From Prevotella sp. (GTDB lineage: Bacteria > Bacteroidota > Bacteroidia > Bacteroidales > Bacteroidaceae): a stretch of DNA of 56,427 nucleotides. The notes beneath the pieces were generated by a model that was not told the origin of the DNA, ran no database searches, and saw only the letters and a list, made by a program, of their open reading frames with translations. The translations under genes and the position numbers were made by a program. This document shows, piece by piece, positions 33,798 through 41,550 of this stretch. Position 1 is the first letter of the stretch; the number at the start of each line of letters is the position of its first letter. Location: assembly GCA_017545045.1 (NCBI GenBank), contig JAFYDA010000064.1, positions 1 to 56,427 on the forward strand, written 5' to 3'.

Positions 33798-34866
33798 TTC
33801 GATGACACTCATGGCATGCTGCCTGCTGACAATGGCGACAGCACAGCCGCAGAAAGGCAACCTGCAGAAAGGTGACTACGGCTACCTGTTCTGTCACATG
33901 AACGACCGCGGACGGGCCTGGACGGCCTACGCACTGAGCCGCGACGGACTGCACTACCATGACCTGATAGGCGGCGACTCCATTTTCAGCGATGCCGAGC
34001 ATGCCCGCATTGAAGGTGCCACCCGCGATGCCTACATCTGTCGTAAGCACGATGGCAGCGGCTACCTCATGGTCTGCACAGACATGAACGTTGGCAAGGA
34101 CAAAGTGCTCGGAAAAGCAGAGACATGGGACAACTACGGCATCGACCTGCTACGCAGCGACGACCTTATACACTGGGAGTCAGTGACGTTCGACTACCGC
34201 AAGGGGCCGAACATATTCTGCAATCCCGATGACAAAAGCGTCTACCGTGACTGGTCGACCATTAACCGCGTGTGGGCACCACAAATCATGTGGGACGCTG
34301 ACTACGTTTGGCCCGACGGCCGTCGTGGTGGCTACTTCATCTATTACTCTCTATGGAACCGAGCCGAGGAGAAGTACGACCGCATGTACTATTCCTACGC
34401 CGACGAGACTTTTACACGTCTCACACAACCACGGCTCCTCTTCGACTGGGGATATGCCACCATCGATGCCGACATCAACTGGGTGGAGGCCGACCGTCAG
34501 TGGCACATGATGATAAAGAAAGAGGGCGGTAAGCCTGGACTGTTTACTGCCACAGCACCCTCGTTGACCGGTCCGTGGAGCGAACCCATTGAGGATGACT
34601 ACGTCAACTTCGAGGGCAACAAAAAATGCGAGGGCGTCTCGGCCTTCCAGCTGGCGGGAGACTCTACGTGGGTCATCGGCTATATAGAGTATTCATCGCG
34701 TCCAAAGAACTACCGACTCTGTTTTGCCGACAAATATATGCGCAATTTCCACTCCCCACGTAACATCGAGGGCGTCGACCGTCCGCAACACGGTTCTTTC
34801 CTACGACTGACCAAAAAGGAGTACAAGCGACTGGAGGCATGGAGTAAGCGTTACATGAACAAATAA
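33778..34866 (+). CDS. Secreted GH43-like beta-propeller glycosidase
   Basis: The ATG pair at 33778/33781 gives a signal peptide (MMTKKVSSMTLMACCLLTMA); the frame open further upstream is only overlap with hslR. The ~360-aa body looks like a five-bladed GH43/GH32-type propeller: RDGLHYHDL, RSDDLIHWESV, RVWAPQIMWDADY, IDADINWVEADRQWHMM and KKCEGVSAF, where the last Glu could be the acid catalyst. A typical GH43 N-terminal catalytic Asp is not obvious in YGYLFCHMND. Arabinosidase or xylosidase activity is plausible but unproven. It overlaps hslR by 20 nt. Confidence 0.75.
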   Translation: MMTKKVSSMTLMACCLLTMATAQPQKGNLQKGDYGYLFCHMNDRGRAWTAYALSRDGLHYHDLIGGDSIFSDAEHARIEGATRDAYICRKHDGSGYLMVCTDMNVGKDKVLGKAETWDNYGIDLLRSDDLIHWESVTFDYRKGPNIFCNPDDKSVYRDWSTINRVWAPQIMWDADYVWPDGRRGGYFIYYSLWNRAEEKYDRMYYSYADETFTRLTQPRLLFDWGYATIDADINWVEADRQWHMMIKKEGGKPGLFTATAPSLTGPWSEPIEDDYVNFEGNKKCEGVSAFQLAGDSTWVIGYIEYSSRPKNYRLCFADKYMRNFHSPRNIEGVDRPQHGSFLRLTKKEYKRLEAWSKRYMNK

Positions 34867-34878
34867 TAGACAGCAAAT

Positions 34879-35340
34879 ATGGATCGAAAACAAGAAAAAC
34901 TGAAGGCATTAGGCCGTGAAACAGAATACTTGAACACCTATGCCCCTGAGGTGCTCGAAACCTTCGAAAACAAACATCAGGGCAACGATTACTGGGTACA
35001 GTTCAACTGCCCTGAGTTCACTTCTCTTTGCCCCATTACCGGGCAGCCCGACTTCGCAGAGATCAAAATCATGTATATCCCGGCCGAACGTATGGTGGAA
35101 TCGAAGAGTCTGAAGCTCTATCTCTTCTCTTTCCGCAACAATGGCGATTTTCACGAAGACTGTGTGAACATCATCATGAAGGACCTGGTGAAACTGATGG
35201 ATCCCAAGTACATAGAAGTCATAGGGCTGTTCACCCCACGCGGCGGCATCAGCATCTACCCATACGCTAACTACGGGAAGCCCGGCACCAAATACGAACA
35301 GATGGCCGAGCAACGCATGCTTGCCCATCAGGTCATCTAA
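34879..35340 (+). CDS. queF: PreQ0 reductase QueF
   Basis: NADPH-dependent 7-cyano-7-deazaguanine reductase making preQ1 for queuosine in tRNA. The 153-aa protein is the short unimodular type. It has the catalytic Cys in [15 protein letters not shown], the QueF motif [24 protein letters not shown] and a C-terminal [16 protein letters not shown]. It starts 12 nt after the GH43-like gene and is followed by a terminator. Confidence 0.96.
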   Translation: MDRKQEKLKALGRETEYLNTYAPEVLETFENKHQGNDYWVQFNCPEFTSLCPITGQPDFAEIKIMYIPAERMVESKSLKLYLFSFRNNGDFHEDCVNIIMKDLVKLMDPKYIEVIGLFTPRGGISIYPYANYGKPGTKYEQMAEQRMLAHQVI

Positions 35341-35384
35341 CAGGCCGTAGCGGCAGCATAGCGTTTAACCGTTTTTATAGAAGA

Positions 35385-35418
35385 AAAGGGGCTGGAAGTT
35401 CGCGCTTCCAGCCCCTTT
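35385..35418. terminator. Bidirectional terminator between queF and the small minus-strand gene
   Basis: A perfect 14-bp stem (35385-35398 with 35405-35418) with a TTCGCG loop. It lies just downstream of both convergent genes. Confidence 0.85.
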
Positions 35419-35422
35419 CAAT

Positions 35423-35575
35423 TCAGAAAGAGATTTCCAAATCCAAGGGGATGCTAACTTCGCGTGACAGATTGTCCTCCGTAGTGTCAGTCGTACCAAT
35501 GGCACTCAAGGCAATCATTTGTTCCGACTCTATATAGATATAGTCGGTGATGGGAGTCTGATATATCTTTTTCAT
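35423..35575 (-). CDS. Small 50-aa protein following the PL11 lyase
   Basis: The frame encodes MKKIYQTPITDYIYIESEQ, then MIALSAIG and an acidic tail ending LDLEISF. It begins 17 nt after the PL11 stop on the same strand and stops just before a shared terminator. Similar short MKKxYxxP...MIAxS proteins are, in my recollection, common in Prevotella; their role is unknown. Codon use and the position support a real gene. Confidence 0.65.
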   Translation of the reverse strand: MKKIYQTPITDYIYIESEQMIALSAIGTTDTTEDNLSREVSIPLDLEISF

Positions 35576-35592
35576 TGTCTTATCATTTTTAA

Positions 35593-38500
35593 TTATTTCA
35601 CAAACGCCTTACGACCGTTTTGTATATAAAGCCCCTTGCGAGCCTTCTCCACACGCTGACCGTTCAGGTTATACACACTTCCTTTCACTTCATCCATGCG
35701 TCTGCTCACGCCTGCTATTCCTGTTGTCTCGTCAGTGATATTGTAGAAGCGAACAGCGTCTGCACTGAAGTCCGACGGCAGGTACGCCGTTTGCGCGCTC
35801 AGGGTAAAGGCATTATTGTTCCGGAAGAAGGCTGTCCGTCCTTGTTCCTGTAGCAGCACGTAGACAGTGCCAGCCTCCTTGACCGTGGTACTCAGCACAC
35901 CAACCAGCTTATTGGCAGCGGTACTGGTCGTACTGCCCGACACCACAGGAATCTGGCAAGCGCCTTCGCCCTGTAGCAGGATACCCGTACCAGCGGGCAC
36001 ACTGCCCGTGATGGGCTGTAACTTCAGCGTTGCACCGTCGGCCTCGACACCTGTAACGAAATAGGCTTGCGTCAAGTTCTCTATGGTTTTGCTAAAGTCG
36101 AGTGCATAAGGACTGCAGTAGGTAGCCCATCCAGCATCCGTAATGGTCTTAGCAACGGTGGTGGCTGGGGTGCCTTTCTTCAGCACGAGCAGTCCGTTCT
36201 CAGCCAGCAGCTGACTATCGCTGCCTGCGCCCTCCAGCGTAATGTCGCTGACACTACCTTCGCCTATGGAGCCAAGCGTTCCCAGCACGTAGTAGCCGTC
36301 GGCCAGTGTCGAGGCGGCCTGAATCTCGATAATGGGACTCAAGTACTCAGGGCCGTAATTCTCCCACACGTCACCGCTGCGTTTGCGGATATTCAGCTTT
36401 CCAATATTCACGCAGTCTGACTCACCCTTGGCGGGATCCAACTGCATCACGATGCGCGCACCTTCATGCAGGTTCAGCGTGCCAATATTGGTGGTGCCGT
36501 AGCTGGCCACTGCTGCATCGCTGACATCACCGTCGGTAGGATAGAGTGTGGCACCATACTCCATCGTAAGCGACTTCGTAATGGTGGCACCCGAGAAGAA
36601 GCTGGTATGGCGATTCATCCACACGTCGCTTTTCTTCAGCGTACCACGGAAGCGCAGCGTGCCTCCCCAGATGTCGGTGGCACCGCTGTAGCTAAATTCA
36701 CGTGCCGTCAGTTTCAGCAAGCCGTTGCCCTGTTTCACCAGTCGGGTGGAGCCGGTGATGTCGCCCTTTTCGCTGCCTGAGCCCAACTGTGTGTCTTTTA
36801 CCGTTGTCGTGATATTATCGTTGTTGTCATTTCCTTCCACCACGGCATTCACGTTAACGGTGATCACCTTGGGGCTGACACCAGTGCTTTCAATGCCCAC
36901 TGACGTGGCGTCGCAGAGCAGCACGTGCTGTCCGTTATGACTGGTGGTAATGGTGCTGCCACTGGCCACCTCGGTACGTCCACGAGTGGTGAGTGGCGGC
37001 GGTGCGACGGTGAAGCCCTCCATTTCGCCCACGAAGTAGCTCAGATGGGGCGGCTGGTTGTAAGCCATCATCTGCCAAACCATAGCCTGACGATACTGGT
37101 GGTCAGACCAAAGCGTAGGCAGTGAGTAGGCTGTCCAATAGCCACTGGTGTAGACGCGCAAGCCCGTGCCACGCCGCACCACTATTTCTTCGCGCCAGTC
37201 GCCGATGATGTCGCCTTGGAAACAAGGATTGTTTTTAGAGCTATTGTTCATGTTGCAGCCCGAAGAAGTGAAGAGGCGCCCATTACCGGGTTTCTCCACT
37301 TTCGCTTCCTTGGCTTCGCCTGGGCTGTTCAGAATCTCGGAACAGAGGTCGCCGTCCCAGTATATACGGAAGTTCAAATCGCCCCAACTAATAAAGCCGT
37401 CGCCACCCAACTCGTCAATTTCTTTATCAGCTACGCTACTGAAGATTGCTGTCGATACGGAGCGGCCTTGCGCCCCCGGATATTTGTCTGAGAAGTTCGC
37501 CATCAGCCCACGTCCATCGTCGCCGTCAGCCGTCCTACGGATATAAATCTCGCTGGTAGTAGCGTTGCGATAGTTCATGGCCGGCTTTTCTTCATTACAG
37601 CCGAAGAACTCCAAGCCCTTACGATAGGGATCGAAATCGCCTACATGCTGGGCATCGCCGTGACCAAGTCCCGAGGTGGACAGTCCTCTGCCGTTGTCAT
37701 CGATAACCATCGACCCATAGACAATCTCATCGCGACCATCCTCATCGACATCGGCAATAACGAAGTTATGGTAGCCCTGACCGTACCAGCTACCCTTTGT
37801 TTTGTTGTTCCAGCGCCAACGCTCGCTCCACGTATGCGAAGCAACATCCAGGTCCATGGCTATCATCTTGTGACGTGTGTAGATGCCGCGTGCCAGGAAC
37901 AAGCTGGCCTTACGTCCGTCCAGGAACGGTGCGCCGAAGAAGTATTTCGACGAGCGGTGACCGTAGTTGTCCCCCCATGCAGTTTTCTCATTCGACTCGC
38001 CGCTTTCCAGTCGCGGCAGTGGATAGTCCATCTTCTGGTAAAGCTCACCCGTCAGACCGTTTATATATATAAGGTATTCAGCACCAGAGTGTGTCCAGGC
38101 ATACTGTGCGTTATCCGTACTGAACTTGTCACGGGTGTTCACACTCATGGAGCCGATGGTGTAAAGCTGTGTCTTTCCGTCACTGCCGTAGACAATCATA
38201 TTGTCTGCACCACGTAGCACGACTTCTGCCTGTCCATCCTCGTCCCAGTCGTAGGCTATGATGTCAATCTCGGTAGAATTCAGGCTCACCATGTTGGGGC
38301 CGCAGTCGATGCGCCACAGTAACGTAGCCTTGCCCGTCCGCCAATCGACATCATAGGCATCTAAAACGACAAACTGCGTCGACTCCTTCGGATAAAGCTT
38401 ACCCGTCTGGGCGGTTGAAGCATCGTAAGTGTTCAGGCGCTTGATGATGATTTCCAACTGTCCGTCGCCATCAAGGTCTGCCATTTCAGCGTCATTGGGC

Positions 38501-38943
38501 TCGTAGTGAGTTGTCACCTCGACTCCCGCACGGTCGTAGACGGCTGCCAGGTCGATGTCCAGGTAACCTGTAGCACAACGGTTGTCTCCCAGTTTGTAGA
38601 CATACTGCGTCCATGGTGTGACGGCATCACACTTCGCCTGCTCCACGCCATTCACCACGGCAGCCACCCGATAACTGGTTGTCGGAGGGGCACTCTTGGA
38701 ATCGTTGTAGTTTGTTGTCGTCAGGTTGGAGGCAATCTTTGTCCCGTTCTTATATAGGTTATAAGTCACGTTATAGTATTCGTTAGGCAACCGTCGCCAG
38801 GTGACAACGTTCGATACACTGCCGCTTGTGGAGCCTGTGGGCACTGCCACAAGTCCGCGGTCCAAATCATCAGTAAAGCGCTGTGCCGTCATTGTTGTAC
38901 AAGTTGCCAACAATACGAAAAGCGTCATCAATAGTTTTTTCAT
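35593..38943 (-). CDS. PL11 rhamnogalacturonan lyase with C-terminal PATR-like region
   Basis: A secreted 1116-aa enzyme (signal MKKLLMTLFVLLATCTTMTA). Residues about 20-640 match PL11 rhamnogalacturonan lyases, an eight-bladed propeller with Ca sites (DDLDRGLVAVPTG, DAEMADLDGDGQLEIIIK, DVDEDGRDEIVYGS, GDWREEIVVRRG). It cleaves the rhamnogalacturonan I backbone by beta-elimination. After it comes a beta-helix-like stretch resembling autotransporter passenger repeats (LVKQGNGLLKLTAREFSYSG) and a Prevotella-type C-terminus (YNLNGQRVEKARKGLYIQNG) that may serve in surface sorting. A good promoter is at 38991-39021. Confidence 0.92.
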   Translation of the reverse strand: MKKLLMTLFVLLATCTTMTAQRFTDDLDRGLVAVPTGSTSGSVSNVVTWRRLPNEYYNVTYNLYKNGTKIASNLTTTNYNDSKSAPPTTSYRVAAVVNGVEQAKCDAVTPWTQYVYKLGDNRCATGYLDIDLAAVYDRAGVEVTTHYEPNDAEMADLDGDGQLEIIIKRLNTYDASTAQTGKLYPKESTQFVVLDAYDVDWRTGKATLLWRIDCGPNMVSLNSTEIDIIAYDWDEDGQAEVVLRGADNMIVYGSDGKTQLYTIGSMSVNTRDKFSTDNAQYAWTHSGAEYLIYINGLTGELYQKMDYPLPRLESGESNEKTAWGDNYGHRSSKYFFGAPFLDGRKASLFLARGIYTRHKMIAMDLDVASHTWSERWRWNNKTKGSWYGQGYHNFVIADVDEDGRDEIVYGSMVIDDNGRGLSTSGLGHGDAQHVGDFDPYRKGLEFFGCNEEKPAMNYRNATTSEIYIRRTADGDDGRGLMANFSDKYPGAQGRSVSTAIFSSVADKEIDELGGDGFISWGDLNFRIYWDGDLCSEILNSPGEAKEAKVEKPGNGRLFTSSGCNMNNSSKNNPCFQGDIIGDWREEIVVRRGTGLRVYTSGYWTAYSLPTLWSDHQYRQAMVWQMMAYNQPPHLSYFVGEMEGFTVAPPPLTTRGRTEVASGSTITTSHNGQHVLLCDATSVGIESTGVSPKVITVNVNAVVEGNDNNDNITTTVKDTQLGSGSEKGDITGSTRLVKQGNGLLKLTAREFSYSGATDIWGGTLRFRGTLKKSDVWMNRHTSFFSGATITKSLTMEYGATLYPTDGDVSDAAVASYGTTNIGTLNLHEGARIVMQLDPAKGESDCVNIGKLNIRKRSGDVWENYGPEYLSPIIEIQAASTLADGYYVLGTLGSIGEGSVSDITLEGAGSDSQLLAENGLLVLKKGTPATTVAKTITDAGWATYCSPYALDFSKTIENLTQAYFVTGVEADGATLKLQPITGSVPAGTGILLQGEGACQIPVVSGSTTSTAANKLVGVLSTTVKEAGTVYVLLQEQGRTAFFRNNNAFTLSAQTAYLPSDFSADAVRFYNITDETTGIAGVSRRMDEVKGSVYNLNGQRVEKARKGLYIQNGRKAFVK

Positions 38944-38990
38944 TGGCTTGTTATGATATTAATTAATAGATGAGTTATTCGTTCTGACTG

Positions 38991-39021
38991 CAAAGATATG
39001 AAAAGTTAAGCACAAATCAAA
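38991..39021 (-). promoter_or_regulatory. Promoter of the first PL11 gene
   Basis: TTTG (39021-39018), 19 nt, TATCTTTG (38998-38991) on the minus strand, 47 nt upstream of the ATG. Confidence 0.75.
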
Positions 39022-39048
39022 GAAACTTTTTTCAATTTTATCGAAATA

Positions 39049-39080
39049 TTTGGATTTTTCTTTTAAAAACCGTAACTTTG
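39049..39080 (+). promoter_or_regulatory. Promoter of the carboxyltransferase gene
   Basis: TTTG (39049-39052), 20 nt, TAACTTTG (39073-39080), 34 nt before the ATG at 39115. It is back-to-back with the PL11 promoter. Confidence 0.8.
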
Positions 39081-39114
39081 CAAAAATATTCAGACAAATT
39101 AAAAAGACCAAGTT

Positions 39115-40896
39115 ATGAAAAAGAAAATCCAGTTTAGCCTTGTCTATCGCGACATGTGGCAGTCAAGCGGAAAGTTCCAGCCGCGCAAGGACCAGTTGGA
39201 GCGCATAGCACCCGTTATTATCGATATGGGCTGTTTCAGCCGTGTGGAGACCAATGGCGGTGCCTTCGAGCAGGTGAACCTCATGGCGGGCGAGAATCCC
39301 AATGCTGCCGTCCGTGCGTTCTGTAAGCCTTTCAACGAGGTGGGCATCAAGACCCACATGCTTGACCGCGGCCTTAACGCCCTGCGCATGTATCCTGTTC
39401 CCGACGATGTCCGCGAACTGATGTACAAGGTGAAGCACGCACAGGGTGTCGACATTCCCCGCATCTTCTGCGGACTGAACGACACACGTAACATCATACC
39501 CAGTATCAAGTGGGCCAAGGCTGCCGGCATGACGCCGCAGGCCACGCTCTGCATCACGACGTCGCCCGTCCACACCGTGGAATACTACAGTTCCATTGCC
39601 GACGAGGTGATTGCCGCCGGTGCCGAGGAAATCTGCCTGAAGGACATGGCCGGCATCGGACAGCCCGCCATGCTCGGCGCACTGACAAAGAGCATCAAGA
39701 CGAAGCACCCCGACATCATCATACAGTATCACGGTCACTCAGGGCCTGGTCTCTCAATGGCCTCCATCCTCGAAGTATGCAACAACGGTGCCGACATCAT
39801 CGACACTGCCATCGAGCCGCTTAGCTGGGGCAAGGTGCATCCCGACATCATCAGCGTGCAGTCAATGCTGAAGAACGAAGGATTCGAAGTGGCCGATCTG
39901 AATATGAACGCCTACATGCAGGCACGCACCCTGACGCAGGAGTTCATTGACGACTGGCTGGGCTATTTCATCAATCCCGCCAACAAGCACATGTCGTCAT
40001 TGCTACTCGGTTGCGGACTGCCCGGCGGCATGATGGGCTCCATGATGGCCGACCTCGGCGGCATCAAGAAGATGATTGACAAGCTGCGTGCCCAGAAAGG
40101 AGAACCAGAGCTGACGATGGACGATATGCTGGTGAAGCTCTTCAATGAGGTCGAGTACGTCTGGCCACGCGTCGGCTATCCCCCATTGGTGACGCCATTC
40201 TCGCAGTACACGAAGAACATCGCACTTATGAACCTCCTGACCATGGAGCAGGGCAAGGGCCGCTATGTGATGATGGACGATGCCATCTGGGGCATGATTC
40301 TCGGCAAATCAGGAAAAATCCCCGGCAACATCGACCCCGAACTGGTGGAATTGGCCAAGAAGCAAGGCCGCGAGTTCACCGACGTCGACCCGCACTCACT
40401 GCTGGAAAACGCTCTCGACGGTTTCCGCAAGGAGATGGACGAGAACGGCTGGGACTATGGACAGGACGACGAGGAGCTCTTCGAGCTGGCCATGCACCCC
40501 GAACAATATCGCCCATACAAGAGCGGACAGGCCAAGAAGCAGTTGCTCGCCGACATCCAGAAGGCGAAGGATGCCAAGCTGAGCGGCGGACAGAAGATTT
40601 CACAGGAAGAGATCGATGCCCTGAAGCACGCCAAGGCCGACGCCGTGAAGTCGCCTTTAGCCGGACAGCTCATCTGGAGCTTTGGCGGCGAAGGCGTTCC
40701 CGCTGCCTGCATCGAGCCGTTCATCGGCCAGCAATACAAGGAGGGCCAGACCTTCTGCTACCTGCAGACGAAATGGGGCGAGATTGTCGAGATTCCCGCA
40801 GCACTTGGCGGCAAGCTCGTCGACATCAGCGTGAAGCCCGGGCAGCAGATACGCCAAGGCGACACCATCGCATGGATAGAAAGAAGCGAAAAATGA
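39115..40896 (+). CDS. Oxaloacetate decarboxylase/pyruvate carboxylase-type carboxyltransferase with degenerate biotinyl domain
   Basis: The 593-aa cytosolic protein has a conserved carboxyltransferase barrel of the OadA/pyruvate carboxylase B family: YRDMWQSS (metal Asp), FSRVETNGGAFEQ, GIKTHMLDRGLNALRMYP, EEICLKDMAGIG (carbamylated Lys) and QYHGHSGPG (metal His pair). The C-terminal ~80 residues resemble a biotin-carrier domain (VKSPLAGQLIW ... GGKLVDISVKPGQQIRQGD), but the site that should read EAMKM is LQTKWGE around Lys553. It may be a carboxyltransferase using another biotin carrier, or a biotin-independent variant. The AHQ of most relatives is MWQ here. Confidence 0.82.
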   Translation: MKKKIQFSLVYRDMWQSSGKFQPRKDQLERIAPVIIDMGCFSRVETNGGAFEQVNLMAGENPNAAVRAFCKPFNEVGIKTHMLDRGLNALRMYPVPDDVRELMYKVKHAQGVDIPRIFCGLNDTRNIIPSIKWAKAAGMTPQATLCITTSPVHTVEYYSSIADEVIAAGAEEICLKDMAGIGQPAMLGALTKSIKTKHPDIIIQYHGHSGPGLSMASILEVCNNGADIIDTAIEPLSWGKVHPDIISVQSMLKNEGFEVADLNMNAYMQARTLTQEFIDDWLGYFINPANKHMSSLLLGCGLPGGMMGSMMADLGGIKKMIDKLRAQKGEPELTMDDMLVKLFNEVEYVWPRVGYPPLVTPFSQYTKNIALMNLLTMEQGKGRYVMMDDAIWGMILGKSGKIPGNIDPELVELAKKQGREFTDVDPHSLLENALDGFRKEMDENGWDYGQDDEELFELAMHPEQYRPYKSGQAKKQLLADIQKAKDAKLSGGQKISQEEIDALKHAKADAVKSPLAGQLIWSFGGEGVPAACIEPFIGQQYKEGQTFCYLQTKWGEIVEIPAALGGKLVDISVKPGQQIRQGDTIAWIERSEK

Positions 40897-40910
40897 CCAC
40901 ATGACAGAGA

Positions 40911-40993
40911 AATCCGAAGGCCGTCGGACTGTCAGTCCGTAGCGGTGCGGACTAACAGTCCGCACCGCTACGGATTTTTTTTAACAGGCTCCT
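40911..40993 (-). repeat. Dispersed hairpin repeat, copy 2, also a terminator
   Basis: Opposite-orientation copy of the element at 12484-12567, ending in the complement of GGAGCCTGTT. It includes the overlapping hairpins CGGACTGTCAGTCCG and a perfect 18-bp stem described in the terminator entry. The gap 40897-41193 otherwise holds only the blaI-type control region. Confidence 0.82.
40936..40982 (+). terminator. Terminator after the carboxyltransferase gene
   Basis: A perfect 18-bp stem (40936-40953 with 40957-40974), an AAC loop, then eight T. The 5' arm overlaps a second hairpin at 40925-40939, so two mutually exclusive structures are possible. Confidence 0.88.
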
Positions 40994-41094
40994 TTTTGCT
41001 GCGTGATATGTGTTTATAATTTTGTTTATAGTTTTTCCGAATAATTGTGTGAATAACTAAAAAAGTGGGATGATTCTACTTAATTTTCTTTAAA

Positions 41095-41134
41095 AACTAA
41101 AGGATTTAGTTGGAATGAACTAAAACTTTTAGTT
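41095..41134 (+). promoter_or_regulatory. Twin BlaI-type operators
   Basis: Two identical-arm dyads AACTAAA-N3-TTTAGTT: 41095-41111 (spacer GGA) and 41118-41134 (spacer ACT). A half-site AACTAAA lies at 41055-41061. They flank the -33 element and fill the space up to the -7 box, as expected for repression by the BlaI-family product just downstream. Confidence 0.85.
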
Positions 41135-41140
41135 ACTTTG
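41110..41140 (+). promoter_or_regulatory. Promoter of the blaI-M56 pair
   Basis: TTG (41110-41112), 20 nt, TTACTTTG (41133-41140). It is interleaved with the two operators; the ATG is at 41194. Confidence 0.65.
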
Positions 41141-41193
41141 CAAACGGATACAGATACTGACGCAAGTTAGATTGGAAATTGAAACTGAAAATT

Positions 41194-41550
41194 ATGAAGA
41201 AGCTAACCTCGAAAGAACGGGAAATCATGGAACTGTACTGGCAGCACGGCCCGATGTTCGTCAAGGAACTCTTAGAATACTATGACGAGCCACGGCCCCA
41301 CTTCAACACGCTGTCAACAACGGTGCGTATACTGGAAAAGAAAGGATTTCTGGACCATAAGCAGTATGGCACCTCTTACCAATATTTCCCCACCATTACG
41401 GAGAAAGAATACGGGCGCTCCAGTCTCGGAGGCATCATCAAGGACTACTTCAATGATTCCTACATGAGCGCCGTCTCTGCCTTCGTAAAGGAAGAGAAAA
41501 TCTCTGTGGATGAACTGAAAGAATTAATCGAGAAAATAGAAAGAGGATGA
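41194..41550 (+). CDS. BlaI/MecI-family repressor
   Basis: The ATG at 41194 (MKKLTSKEREIMELYWQHGP) gives 118 aa with the winged-helix of the BlaI/MecI/CopY family (HFNTLSTTVRILEKKGFLDHK as recognition region) and the C-terminal dimerisation helices. BlaI repressors are cleaved or released on a signal from a coupled M56 protease. The next gene is such a protease and overlaps the stop by 4 nt. The matched twin operators upstream argue for autoregulation. Confidence 0.92.
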   Translation: MKKLTSKEREIMELYWQHGPMFVKELLEYYDEPRPHFNTLSTTVRILEKKGFLDHKQYGTSYQYFPTITEKEYGRSSLGGIIKDYFNDSYMSAVSAFVKEEKISVDELKELIEKIERG

